Assembly: GCA_050181835.1 (NCBI GenBank)
Contig: JBFXCU010000001.1
Span: forward strand, 310,001-374,000
Reading direction: 5' to 3'
DNA from: CAILZL01 sp050181835
Lineage (GTDB): Bacteria; Pseudomonadota; Gammaproteobacteria; Steroidobacterales; Steroidobacteraceae
Length of the DNA: 64,000 bases
The notes beneath the pieces are model-generated. The model had not been told where the DNA came from. It did no database searches and was given only the letters and a program-made list of their open reading frames with translations. Below are positions 52,401 through 60,120 of the stretch, piece after piece. A program made the position numbers and the translations under genes. Positions within the stretch are counted from its first letter, which is position 1. Each line of letters starts with the position of its first letter.

Positions 52401-55400
52401 GTCGAATTGCTATTGAACGGCGCACCAGTAAGCGGCCTGAATTTTGATGGTCAATCCACCAAGAGCGATAACTCATTGTCATTAAGCCGCTGGCGCGGTG
52501 TGGATTTAAAGAACGGTAATAATCAGTTAATCGTTATTGTGCGCGATGCTAACGATGTGGAAGTCGAACGCATCATACGTACCGTGCACTACTCTGGTGG
52601 TGCGGTACGGGGTGAGCTAGTTAAAGAGCAATCCAATCTGAGTGCCGATGGCAGTTCACGACCCGTTATTGCATTGCGCATGTTTGATGCCGCTGGTCAG
52701 CCAGCCCGTCCCGGCACTATGGGGTCGTACAGTGTGGAAGCGCCGTATCGTAGCTGGTGGGAAGTGCAGCAATTACAGGACAAGCAGCTGGCGAGTTTGG
52801 CACCGCGTGATGCACAGTTTGTGGTCGACGATGACGGCTTGGCGCGTATTGAACTGGAACCTACTACTAGCAGCGGTATGGCGGTGGTGCAGCTGCAATT
52901 CAATGAGCGACAAGTTCAGGATCTGCGCGTGTGGCTGGAACCACAAGCGCGTGATTGGGTATTGGTCGGCCTGGCTGAGGGAACCGTTGGTTACAACACG
53001 ATCAGTAACAATGCCGAGGCGGCCAGCGCTGATGACATTGAGGATGGCTATGAACAGGATGGTCGTGTGGCTTTTTTCGCCAAAGGTCGTATCAAGGGCG
53101 ATTTCCTGTTGACCCTGGCGTATGACACGGCGCGCGATACCAATAAAGACAAACAAAGCCTGTTGGGTGTGATTGATCCGGAGAAGTACTACTCGTTGTA
53201 CGGCGATGCCAGCCAACAACTGTTTGAAGCAGCTTCCTCGCGCAAGCTATATATCAAATTGGAACGCCGTCAGTTCATGGCCATGTTCGGTGATTTCAAC
53301 ACCGGAATGACTGTCACTGAGCTGGGTCGATACAGCCGTACCTTGAATGGTCTTAAATCAGAGTTTGCGGGTGAGCGCTTTGGTTACACCGCATTTGCTG
53401 CCAATACCGATCAGGGTTACGTGCAGGATGAACTGCAGGGTGATGGTACTTCTGGCTTATATAGACTTACACAAAGCGACATTATTGCCGGTTCCGACAA
53501 GCTTCGCATTGAAGTACGTGATCGTTTTAATACCGGTACGGTGGTGAGCACCACCACATTGTCGCGTTATATTGATTACGACATTGATTACAGCAACGGG
53601 ACGCTTTACTTCAAGCAGCCGGTGATGAGCCGTGACGCTAACTTCAACCCACAATTCATCATCGTTGATTATGAAGTGGATTCGGCAATGAACGAGGCTG
53701 TCAGTGCCGGTGGTCGCGCCTATGCCAAGCTTGGCAAGTCGCGCAAGACCGAAGTGGGCATCAGCTTCATCAACGAGGGCGCACAAGTAGGCGACACCCG
53801 CGTCGCTTCGTTGGACACTCGCATCCAGCTTGCAGAAGGCACGCAATTCCGCGCCGAAGTAGCCCGCAGTGACTCGGATAATCCTGCACGTGCGGCTACC
53901 GCCGATGCGTACTTCACCGAATTGAAGCATGTCAGTAACCATATTGATGCCAATGCCTACTTCCGTGTTGAAGAAGATAACTTTGGATTCGGTCAGCAGC
54001 TCAGCACCGAAAATGGCTCACGCAAGGCCGGTGTAGATGCTCGTCTCAAGTTCAACGACAAGTGGTCAGTGCGTGCTGAAGGCCAGCACCAGGAACGGCT
54101 GAGCAGTGATGCCACTCGCGAACTGGCCAGTGTGCAGGTGCAGCGCGATACGCAGATAACCAATGTGGGTGTGGGTGTGCGGCATGTGGCCGATAGCAAT
54201 ACCAGTATCGGCAACAGCAACAGTGAACAGGGGTTTGTCAGTGGTAGCGTCAAGCTGCTGGATCAGCGCCTGACCCTGCGCGCCGAGCAAGATGTGGCGC
54301 TGAGTGCGCCAAGTGCAGTAACAGACTATCCGGATCGCTCATTGATTGGCGCGGATTACAAACTCACTCGTGAAACCAGCGTGTTTACTGACTATGAACA
54401 CGCCAATGGTGCCACCATTGATGCTGACATGACTCGCATTGGCCTACGCGCCAGCCCGTGGGAGCGCGCCCAGCTGTCATCCAGCATGACGCAGCAATTC
54501 ACCGAGAACGGTGCCCGTACTTTTGCCAACTTGGGTTTGACGCAGGGCTGGCAAGTTAATGAGCGTTGGGCGATGGATTTTGGTGTCGACCAAAGCAAGA
54601 CTCTGCGCGGCAATGATAGCTATGACTTCAATACCAACACTACGCCTGCGTCCGGTACTTACAGCCAAGGTACGGTAACTAATTTTCAGACTGGTGACTT
54701 CCTGGCGTTGTCATTAGCCAGCCTGTATCGTAGTGAACTATGGAGCGTTACCGAGCGTGTTGAATACCGCAATGGTTCAAACGAAGATCGCTGGTCATTG
54801 GTAAGTGGTTTTTATCGCGAAGCCGTAAGAGGCCACGCCTTTGCCTTTATTACTCAGTATTTGAATAATCACAGCAATACGACTGGTGACAGTCTTACGG
54901 CCAATTTGCAGTTGTCATGGGCTTATCGTCCGGTAGACAGTCGCTGGATTGTGCTGGACAAGTTTGACCTCAAACATCAGAGCACTGACAGCACCAGCCA
55001 AAAGGTGACTAGCTCGCGTCTGGTGAACAATACGCATACCAACTGGCAGCTCAATACCCGCACCCAGCTTGGCCTGCAATTTGGCGCGCGCTATGTACTC
55101 ACCAGCTTTGATGGTGATGAATACCGTGGCACATCCGCTTTACTCGGCGCTGACTACCGTCATGACTTGAACAAGACATTTGATGTGGGCATGCATGGCT
55201 CGGTGATGCAGTCATTTAAATCCGGCGTTAGCACAGCATCACTGGGCGCGGATGTCGGTGTGAGCTTTATGAAGAATGCCTGGGTGTCACTCGGTTATAA
55301 CTTCCAAGGATATAACGACAAGGACTTCGACGATGCCCACTATCTGTCGCAAGGTCCGTATCTGAAGTTCCGTATCAAGTTTGATCAGGACACCTTCAAA

Positions 55401-55436
55401 GATCTGAACTTGTCGAGCATGCGTGCAAAAAAATAG
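49437..55436 (+). CDS. Giant DUF11-OmpA-barrel outer-membrane protein
   Basis: The product has up to 1,999 residues. The hydrophobic signal core lies at about 52-71 (MAGALSLFAALAMMPMMAVA), so the true start may be ATG 49437, ATG 49497, TTG 49563 or ATG 49590. Order: NTA module ('GVVISNTAQLEF', 76-87); a beta region to 400; DUF11 near 405-530; carboxypeptidase-regulatory/SdrD-B-like 543-620 ('EDGRYAVTDEEGKYHFEGVP'); a second DUF11-like 665-760; an OmpA domain 778-900 ('RIKAVGHTDKN', 'ETDGKGPDEPIAVGD', 'KNRRVEISIDG'). A linking beta region follows. From about 1205 to the end comes a long barrel-like stretch of alternating strands, with 'MFGDFNTGMTVTELGRYSR' and 'YIDYDIDYSNGTLYFKQP'. The latter recalls a motif seen in very large outer-membrane proteins. 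Likely a wall-anchored outer-membrane platform; function inferred. Confidence 0.85.
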   Translation: MHALISAYLFTQAKRLRSNKMKASADDGGVGLTPHAFTASVGLRALDLLKEMAGALSLFAALAMMPMMAVAATDSGVVISNTAQLEFARSGLSTTETVNSNTVSATVVPVPSASSLSVFRFTDATSATQTTTAGPSQCLQNGSFNNLPQPTFANGSSVDASQLLALIRTDIVHANDAVFLQVSDADQNRDAGVIDTTDLIVTSAIGDTETIRLRETGINTGVFVGYIQTRSSATANNGDCSLQVDRDSLITAAYTDSYNNTDTSNVSVLVDPYGLIFDSLTGQPVNGARVRLINVATGLPAAVFGDNGSSTYPAEMTTGSAVTDGGGTVYNLPAGVFRFPLVALGQYRLEITPPTGYTFASGRSIAELNQLPGAPYRLSTASFGAPFSVTTPAAVAIDLPLDSSGTQLFLTKSTTTTTAAQGDFVQYQLSIQNASNSIQVSNVEVTDVLPHGLRYQSGSARLDGAVVADPAISSDGRTLRFAIGTLAAAANLKLSYVVEVTVAARDDKLVNRAQAANTAGASSNTAQATIRLRNELFTETSFIMGRVVTGTCEQNSETLNGVPGVRIYLEDGRYAVTDEEGKYHFEGVPAGSHVVQLDTVTVPDTLEPQLCDDRVRHAGSSYSQFVDIRAGALWRADFVLKEKAPPVGQVNYGMTTRIAGDTELLHTLNTEVSALPISNIKLMVTLPDGIEYVAGSAEVTGQVIADPQNMNGTLIFRVDELAAGAQHSLSFKTRVKDAAAGGFIIKSVLLFDTPLEKNQRSSSVENRATRGEMNYESASYRFSPHFSVLGTELSADDRAQLDKLATEWRGVQNLRIKAVGHTDKNVIPPSKQHLFEDNYVLSLARANSVAEYLRDALALMPEQIETDGKGPDEPIAVGDDAASLAKNRRVEISIDGVRIKQLGLVSVIKSRDEAPLLNTTGAVISKQSLNAAKLADVSSIVRKLTADVDVETLSVGMNGGIALVRPAANEVPPIPSIKIAVQHLPTQKVELLLNGAPVSGLNFDGQSTKSDNSLSLSRWRGVDLKNGNNQLIVIVRDANDVEVERIIRTVHYSGGAVRGELVKEQSNLSADGSSRPVIALRMFDAAGQPARPGTMGSYSVEAPYRSWWEVQQLQDKQLASLAPRDAQFVVDDDGLARIELEPTTSSGMAVVQLQFNERQVQDLRVWLEPQARDWVLVGLAEGTVGYNTISNNAEAASADDIEDGYEQDGRVAFFAKGRIKGDFLLTLAYDTARDTNKDKQSLLGVIDPEKYYSLYGDASQQLFEAASSRKLYIKLERRQFMAMFGDFNTGMTVTELGRYSRTLNGLKSEFAGERFGYTAFAANTDQGYVQDELQGDGTSGLYRLTQSDIIAGSDKLRIEVRDRFNTGTVVSTTTLSRYIDYDIDYSNGTLYFKQPVMSRDANFNPQFIIVDYEVDSAMNEAVSAGGRAYAKLGKSRKTEVGISFINEGAQVGDTRVASLDTRIQLAEGTQFRAEVARSDSDNPARAATADAYFTELKHVSNHIDANAYFRVEEDNFGFGQQLSTENGSRKAGVDARLKFNDKWSVRAEGQHQERLSSDATRELASVQVQRDTQITNVGVGVRHVADSNTSIGNSNSEQGFVSGSVKLLDQRLTLRAEQDVALSAPSAVTDYPDRSLIGADYKLTRETSVFTDYEHANGATIDADMTRIGLRASPWERAQLSSSMTQQFTENGARTFANLGLTQGWQVNERWAMDFGVDQSKTLRGNDSYDFNTNTTPASGTYSQGTVTNFQTGDFLALSLASLYRSELWSVTERVEYRNGSNEDRWSLVSGFYREAVRGHAFAFITQYLNNHSNTTGDSLTANLQLSWAYRPVDSRWIVLDKFDLKHQSTDSTSQKVTSSRLVNNTHTNWQLNTRTQLGLQFGARYVLTSFDGDEYRGTSALLGADYRHDLNKTFDVGMHGSVMQSFKSGVSTASLGADVGVSFMKNAWVSLGYNFQGYNDKDFDDAHYLSQGPYLKFRIKFDQDTFKDLNLSSMRAKK
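49521..49546 (+). promoter_or_regulatory. Perfect GC-rich hairpin at the start of the giant gene
   Basis: AGGCGTGGGGC (49521-49531) pairs perfectly with GCCCCACGCCT (49536-49546) across loop TTAC, followed by only three T. It lies between the first possible start codons of the giant gene and its signal-peptide core. It could be a weak terminator or attenuator limiting the giant gene relative to the small subunits. Confidence 0.75.
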
Positions 55437-55506
55437 CCCGGCATATATTTGCTCGTTTAATGCCAAGGGTGTAGCGTGCATCTTTTGAGTTAAGGTGCAC
55501 GAGAAC

Positions 55507-55851
55507 ATGACGCTAGAATCATTCCTGCAAAAATTGCACGCCACTCCCGATGCAATTGAATTCACTGACACCATGGCGGCAATTGAGGCTTATTACCACT
55601 TCACGCCGACGGCGTTCAAAAATGGTGAGCTGGAAAACGCCGCAGGCCAGAACTCGGGTTCCTGCAAGCTATTCGCTTTTGCCAAGTTGCAAGGCTTGAA
55701 CCAGCAACAAACACTAGCCTGCTTTGGTGCTTACTATCGTCAGGATGTGCTTGTGTATCCGCAGGGCACGGATCACGGCAATATTCGCAACTTCATCAAG
55801 TACGGTTGGGATGGGATTGCGTATGCGGGGCAAGCCCTGCAGAGAAAGTAG
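55507..55851 (+). CDS. HopJ-family protein
   Basis: The 114-residue product matches the HopJ family: 'FLQKLHATPDAIEFTDTMAA', 'YHFTPTAFKNGELENAAGQN', 'GSCKLFAFAKLQGLNQQQTL' and 'YPQGTDHGNIRNFIKYGW'. The family is named after a Pseudomonas type III effector but is widespread in bacteria with no type III system, and none is seen here. AAGG precedes the ATG at 55507; a GTG four codons upstream is an alternative. It stands alone, after the giant gene and convergent with the lipoprotein gene. Confidence 0.9.
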   Translation: MTLESFLQKLHATPDAIEFTDTMAAIEAYYHFTPTAFKNGELENAAGQNSGSCKLFAFAKLQGLNQQQTLACFGAYYRQDVLVYPQGTDHGNIRNFIKYGWDGIAYAGQALQRK

Positions 55852-55861
55852 CTTCTGCATC

Positions 55862-56689
55862 TCAGCACACCGCGACCATGCCATTGCTCTCCTGTGCTTG
55901 AAAGCTGAGTAGTGGCGTCAGTGTCAGCTCAAGTTCGCCAGTGGTCATGTTGGCAGTATGCCTCCATTCATTGAGCGCAATGCTATCGCAGCTATTAGCA
56001 CTGCTGGCGCGCGTCAAGCTGGCGATGACGATGGAGTGTGACAAGCCTGTGTTGCTAGAGTCACCGCTGCTTTTCAATACGACATTACCGAAATTGTTGT
56101 AGCTGGTGAACTGCCATAAATATTCACTTAGTATTTTAAGTGTGGTGGCATCCATGGGGCGCGCATTCAATGTACCCGCTTCACCACTGCTGGCCAGCAA
56201 ATCCACCGTGTTGCGGCTGAGGTAACTGCATTTGTAAACGCGTTGCTGCAGGTAGCCCATGGGAGAGCCGGATCGCAAGCGGTCAAACTGGAAGTAACGA
56301 TCAGTGTTTTCTGTGCCAGTCAGTGCTGCATTATCGCCACTGTTGGTGTTGTAGGTTTCAGACCATTGCAGAGCGGTATTGAAATCATCACTACATAGCT
56401 CGTACTGCAGTACCGCACTGCTGTTGATGTCACGAGTCTTTAAATGCGAGGTGGCCACGTAACCGGAAAATACCGGTACGGTTTCGCCATAGAAGCCAGA
56501 AGGTGTGCGCTGGCTGTCGCTATAAATCAGATTGGCAATTTCGCTGTTGGATTGAGTGACAGGACGTGGTGCGCTGGCGGCTTGCACGGTAGGTGTAGTG
56601 CTCGCTGTACTCTCGCCACCACCACAGGCACACAACAAGCTTGCAATAGCGCAGGATAGCCAGACACTTGGAATTGTTCGTACAGACAT
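55862..56689 (-). CDS. Lipoprotein of unknown function
   Basis: The 275-residue protein has a lipobox LLCAC, with the acylated cysteine near residue 22, followed by a GGGES linker, so it should be exported and lipidated. The next residues avoid Asp at +2, which in gammaproteobacteria would favour the outer membrane. The mature part is Ser/Thr/Asn-rich and beta-leaning, with scattered segments 'LQYELCSDDFNTALQWSETY', 'RVYKCSYLSRNTVDLL' and 'ANSCDSIALNEWRHTANMTT' and several cysteines. I recognise no domain. A set of GGCA/TGCC palindromes lies just upstream. Confidence 0.8.
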   Translation of the reverse strand: MSVRTIPSVWLSCAIASLLCACGGGESTASTTPTVQAASAPRPVTQSNSEIANLIYSDSQRTPSGFYGETVPVFSGYVATSHLKTRDINSSAVLQYELCSDDFNTALQWSETYNTNSGDNAALTGTENTDRYFQFDRLRSGSPMGYLQQRVYKCSYLSRNTVDLLASSGEAGTLNARPMDATTLKILSEYLWQFTSYNNFGNVVLKSSGDSSNTGLSHSIVIASLTRASSANSCDSIALNEWRHTANMTTGELELTLTPLLSFQAQESNGMVAVC

Positions 56690-56741
56690 GACGCACTCAC
56701 CCGTCGTTTAGAACCGAATCGGGCGCTGTGTCGCGAGTGGC

Positions 56742-56777
56742 GGCAATACATTGCCACTCCAATGGCAACACATTGCC
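56742..56777. promoter_or_regulatory. Tandem palindromes upstream of the lipoprotein gene (putative operator)
   Basis: GGCAATACATTGCC (56742-56755) and GGCAACACATTGCC (56764-56777) are near-identical palindromes 22 bases apart, two helical turns, 53-88 bases upstream of the lipoprotein start. Such spacing suits cooperative binding of two regulator dimers. Confidence 0.5.
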
Positions 56778-56860
56778 TAGTATGGCTATCGTCCCGACGG
56801 GAGTGGTCTTGAGGACTGGTGGTAAGTGATTAGTGCGCAGCCAGTGAAACTGCGGATTAC

Positions 56861-56875
56861 ATGGCAGTTTGCCAT
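56861..56875. promoter_or_regulatory. Third GGCA/TGCC palindrome
   Basis: ATGGCA-GTT-TGCCAT is a perfect 6-base inverted repeat with a 3-base spacer in the same 251-base gap as the tandem pair. It shares the GGCA...TGCC ends, so it may be a weaker, distal site for the same regulator. Confidence 0.4.
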
Positions 56876-56940
56876 GCAAAATTACGTATTAAGACAAATT
56901 GAATGTGGCGCTGTTTTGTGCGCGAGCTGCAGACGCTGAA

Positions 56941-58209
56941 TTATTTAGAGTGACAGGCGGCAGTAAATGCGGCAGAAATGACCGGTTCCAACAGGTCGCG
57001 GCGTTCACTCAGCGGCAACCTGTCCCAGCGTACGGTGCAATTGGGCAGTAGCTTCATCTCTGCTTCACTGTATTCCACGCTATCAGTTTGGCTTGATGCA
57101 AACTCAGTGGGCAGGATGCGGGTAGTTTCGTTGTTCAATAACTCAACCACCGCCTGACATACCTGTGTGTTACGTGGCAACAGGCCATGCGCTTCACGGA
57201 TATACCAGTGCCTTGCTTGCTGCCATTTTGCCAACGCCACGGGCACTGTGCCATCACCTTCAGGCGTGACTTGAAAAACAAACTCATCTGCCACGCGTCG
57301 CACCCCGGTTATGGTGGCTTGCTCAATGCCGACAATCGCATGACAACGTCGATCTGCCTTGGCCAAGTGGCGAGTAATTCGTTTGCCTAAATTAAGGCGA
57401 TCTGGCCTTGGCGTGAAGTCATCCTGGGGCCACTGCCGATAATCAAACAAATTCAAGTCGGGAGTGTATGCCGGGCCGGGCAGCATCTCGTAAAAACTGT
57501 AAAAGCTGCGGAATACCTGCTGCGTCAATTGCTCAGCAGAGTACAAGTGATCTAGGGCACCCAGCTTGCGTACCGTGGGATAGCAGGCGCGCAAGGCTTG
57601 CAGCAAAGCGAACGATCCCTGATTGGGTGTGCCCAACTGCACTACACGACTGACTTTCGCTGCCGCCGGATGATTAAGCGCCACGCGCGTTACCAGACCA
57701 CCCATGCTGTGCGCTACCAGCATGACTTCTTTGGCGGGCTCATGCCGTAGTTCTTCTGCTAATCGCTTACCTAGCTCGATAATGCTGCGGCGCCAATCAT
57801 AGGGAAACAGTTTGACCGGCATGCCTGCCGCTTGCAGTGTCAGGCCGAGTTTCAGGTACGCTGCCAGCATTACGCCGGTGGCGCGGATTGAGCGACGTTT
57901 ACCAATCGCCAGTTGCACTAGTTTCCCGGCCATGACGCTGCTGGGATCCAGCCATAGCACTTCTGAATGCTTGGCAGTGCTCACTGCCAATTTACTGCCT
58001 AATAATCCCGGCAGCACATAAACGCACGGCGCCTGCTTATCACATCTGGTCTGCACAGCTTGTTGCGCCAATAGCGTCAATTCAGCATAAGCAGGAGCGC
58101 CAAAGTAGGCCTGCAATACCGGTGCGTGCGTGCCGTCGGCCAAGGCTTTGGTAATGGTGCCTTCATCCAGATAATTCGGGTTGAAGGCAGGTATGTGGCT
58201 GGCAGTCAT
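56941..58209 (-). CDS. Alpha/beta-hydrolase lipase or LCAT-like acyltransferase
   Basis: The 422-residue protein carries 'VYVLPGLLGSKLAV' (oxyanion-side loop) and 'FPYDWRRSIIELGKRLAEEL', typical of the lecithin:cholesterol acyltransferase-like branch. The nucleophile elbow is 'VMLVAHSMGGLVTRVALNH' (Ser in AHSMG). Later come 'VVQLGTPNQGSFALLQAL' and a candidate catalytic His in 'YIREAHGLLPRN'; 'TPEGDGTVPVALA' supplies a likely Asp. No signal peptide is seen, so the enzyme may be cytoplasmic or leave by another route. Substrate unknown. Confidence 0.85.
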   Translation of the reverse strand: MTASHIPAFNPNYLDEGTITKALADGTHAPVLQAYFGAPAYAELTLLAQQAVQTRCDKQAPCVYVLPGLLGSKLAVSTAKHSEVLWLDPSSVMAGKLVQLAIGKRRSIRATGVMLAAYLKLGLTLQAAGMPVKLFPYDWRRSIIELGKRLAEELRHEPAKEVMLVAHSMGGLVTRVALNHPAAAKVSRVVQLGTPNQGSFALLQALRACYPTVRKLGALDHLYSAEQLTQQVFRSFYSFYEMLPGPAYTPDLNLFDYRQWPQDDFTPRPDRLNLGKRITRHLAKADRRCHAIVGIEQATITGVRRVADEFVFQVTPEGDGTVPVALAKWQQARHWYIREAHGLLPRNTQVCQAVVELLNNETTRILPTEFASSQTDSVEYSEAEMKLLPNCTVRWDRLPLSERRDLLEPVISAAFTAACHSK

Positions 58210-58320
58210 TAGATTAGTGCAGGGAAATCGAGCGGAGGTTCTCGTGATGCTGGGCTAGTGTAGCGATTCAATCTACAATGCCGCGCACATTTATTCACTT
58301 GTGATTATCAGCGGTGCGTC

Positions 58321-58689
58321 GTGAAAGCAGGTTTTGATTGTACAAAATGCCCCGGATATTGTTGTAGTCACCCACGAATTGAAGTGACTGATAAAGATAT
58401 CGAACGACTGGCGGCCCACTTTGAATTAACAAAAACGGCGGCACGTAAGAAATTCACCTATCACTACAAAACCAAAGAAGCGGATGAGTGGATCATGCGC
58501 CACCGCAAGGATCATGTTTACAAAAGCATGTGCCAGTTTTTTGATCAGCAGGAGCGCCGCTGCACGATATACACAGCTCGACCTGCAGTGTGCCGCAAGT
58601 ATCCATATGGCAATCAATGTGGCTACTACTCATTCCTGAAATTCGAGCGGGCGCATCAGGCTGATGAGGATTTCATCCCTTCAGCTTAA
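58321..58689 (+). CDS. YkgJ family cysteine-cluster protein
   Basis: The 122-residue protein has the family cysteine cluster: 'FDCTKCPGYCCSHPRIEVT' at the start, then 'YKSMCQFFDQQERRCTIYTA' and 'RPAVCRKYPYGNQCGYY'. The spacing suggests a metal or Fe-S site; the role is unknown. The start is GTG at 58321. Its TAA directly abuts the convergent def stop (58690) with no gap, so the two transcripts must overlap. Confidence 0.92.
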   Translation: MKAGFDCTKCPGYCCSHPRIEVTDKDIERLAAHFELTKTAARKKFTYHYKTKEADEWIMRHRKDHVYKSMCQFFDQQERRCTIYTARPAVCRKYPYGNQCGYYSFLKFERAHQADEDFIPSA

Positions 58690-59223
58690 TCAATCATCAC
58701 TGATATCTTGTCCCGGAAACAGCGACTCGATAAAGCCAAATCGACTCAAATCACGAATACGCATGGGATAGAGAATCCCAAGCAAATGATCTACCTCATG
58801 CTGCACCACGCGGGCATGAAAGCCATTCACGGCACGATCAACTTGCTTACCAAACTGATCGTAACCTTGATACCGCAGCTGCGTATAGCGCGGTACTGCC
58901 CCGCGCAACCCCGGTACTGATAAACATCCTTCCCATCCCTCTTCCTGTTCTTCAGTCAGTGGTGTCAGTGTGGGGTTTATCAACACCGTGAATGGAATCG
59001 CCTCTGCGTCAGGATAGCGCGTACTTTTTGCTCCACCAAAAATTACTACTTGTTGCGATACGCCAATTTGTGGTGCGGCAATGCCTGCACCGTTATGCGC
59101 CTGCATGGTGTCCAGCATGTCAACAATCAGCCCATGCAGCTCCGGTGTATCAAACTGCTGTACAGGTGTTGCTACCTGTAGCAGTAGCGGGTCACCCATT
59201 TTAAGAACAGAACGTGCGGTCAT
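58690..59223 (-). CDS. def: Peptide deformylase
   Basis: Peptide deformylase removes the N-formyl group from new proteins. The 177-residue enzyme has the three motifs: 'GAGIAAPQIGVS' (GxGxAAxQ), 'EGCLSVPGLRG' (EGCxS, metal Cys) and 'VVQHEVDHLLGIL' (HExxH). The tail 'LSRFGFIESLFPGQDISDD' and the absence of a linked fmt gene suggest the accessory type rather than the housekeeping def-fmt copy expected elsewhere. The ATG at 59223 (MTARSVLKMGDPLL) is chosen; 15 upstream codons are not family-like. Confidence 0.95.
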   Translation of the reverse strand: MTARSVLKMGDPLLLQVATPVQQFDTPELHGLIVDMLDTMQAHNGAGIAAPQIGVSQQVVIFGGAKSTRYPDAEAIPFTVLINPTLTPLTEEQEEGWEGCLSVPGLRGAVPRYTQLRYQGYDQFGKQVDRAVNGFHARVVQHEVDHLLGILYPMRIRDLSRFGFIESLFPGQDISDD

Positions 59224-59304
59224 ACCTTTGCCTGTCAAATAGAATGCGGACTTACTTACAAGCTCCACTTACTGCGTACACGTAATCGTCCAGGCGGCGC
59301 ATGA

Positions 59305-59949
59305 TTAACGTATTGCCTGCTTTCTCTGTTTCCCTGCTGCGAAAGAGTCGGCTGGAAGGATGAACTTGCAATTTGCTTGTCGCTGTTTCCTCACCTTGGT
59401 GAACTCCCACCACGCCCGCGCCTCGCCGGTCTTGGCCTGATGGATGGCTGCCGCATAGGTGTCCCATACACAGGGGTCATGGCGTGAGTGCGTCAATGTC
59501 TGGATGCGAACGTACAGCTCATCTGCATCACATCGCGCCAGTTGCTCAATGCTGTTAATGCCCAGCAATTCAAAATCCGCGCGCATGGCTTTACCGATAT
59601 TGCGCAGGCTCAACAACGCATCTTGCATGCGACCATTCTGCTTGCCGGTAGATAAAACGGGGTGCTGACGCTCATAGTCTTCCACCGCCAGTATCAATTC
59701 CAGCTTGCGCTCGCGCTGCACGATTTTCCAATCAACCTCACTGAGCATACCGACCAATGCATAAAGTAGATTCAGCGAAGCGGAGGGTTGCTGATGCTTC
59801 ACCATAACATATGCCGCTACTGCACCGCGCTTACGCAACTGTTCCAGCGTGGTGATGCCGATGCTCGCCAGCATCGCCGCCGACCTCGGTCCAAGGTTGC
59901 GTAAGCGGGCGATAGGTGGCTCGGAGGTATTGCGATTAGCTCGTGGCAT
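59305..59949 (-). CDS. Fusion of a TfoX C-terminal-like domain and a Cdd1-like helix-hairpin-helix domain
   Basis: In this 214-residue protein, residues about 13-100 match the TfoX C-terminal domain ('IARLRNLGPRSAAMLASIGI', 'YVMVKHQQPSASLNLLYALV'). Residues about 115-195 match Cdd1-type HhH proteins ('LSLRNIGKAMRADFELLGIN', 'RIQTLTHSRHDPCVWDTYAA', 'AWWEFTKVRKQR'). Each half has one helix-hairpin-helix, so the protein has two putative nucleic-acid contacts. The TfoX N-terminal domain is absent. The two parts are normally separate proteins. The ATG at 59949 is chosen over one 29 codons upstream. Function unknown; not evidence of a competence regulator by itself. Confidence 0.82.
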   Translation of the reverse strand: MPRANRNTSEPPIARLRNLGPRSAAMLASIGITTLEQLRKRGAVAAYVMVKHQQPSASLNLLYALVGMLSEVDWKIVQRERKLELILAVEDYERQHPVLSTGKQNGRMQDALLSLRNIGKAMRADFELLGINSIEQLARCDADELYVRIQTLTHSRHDPCVWDTYAAAIHQAKTGEARAWWEFTKVRKQRQANCKFILPADSFAAGKQRKQAIR

Positions 59950-60120
59950 GTGGCCCCACGCGATTGCCCTCAGTATCGATAATGTGAGCATAGCAGCCCA
60001 TGTCACCGGGCAGTTCAGTGCGACCGAGAAAAACACGCCCCCTGCTTTAGTGACGCGGCCTAATGCAGCCTGTCAGGAGGGTTGCTACAAGCAGGACAGT
60101 CGGCTGGCTATACTGCGACA

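Noticed and set aside
55507..55851. HopJ-like gene as evidence for a type III secretion system
   Set aside because: The family is widespread in bacteria without such systems and no secretion or chaperone genes are nearby.
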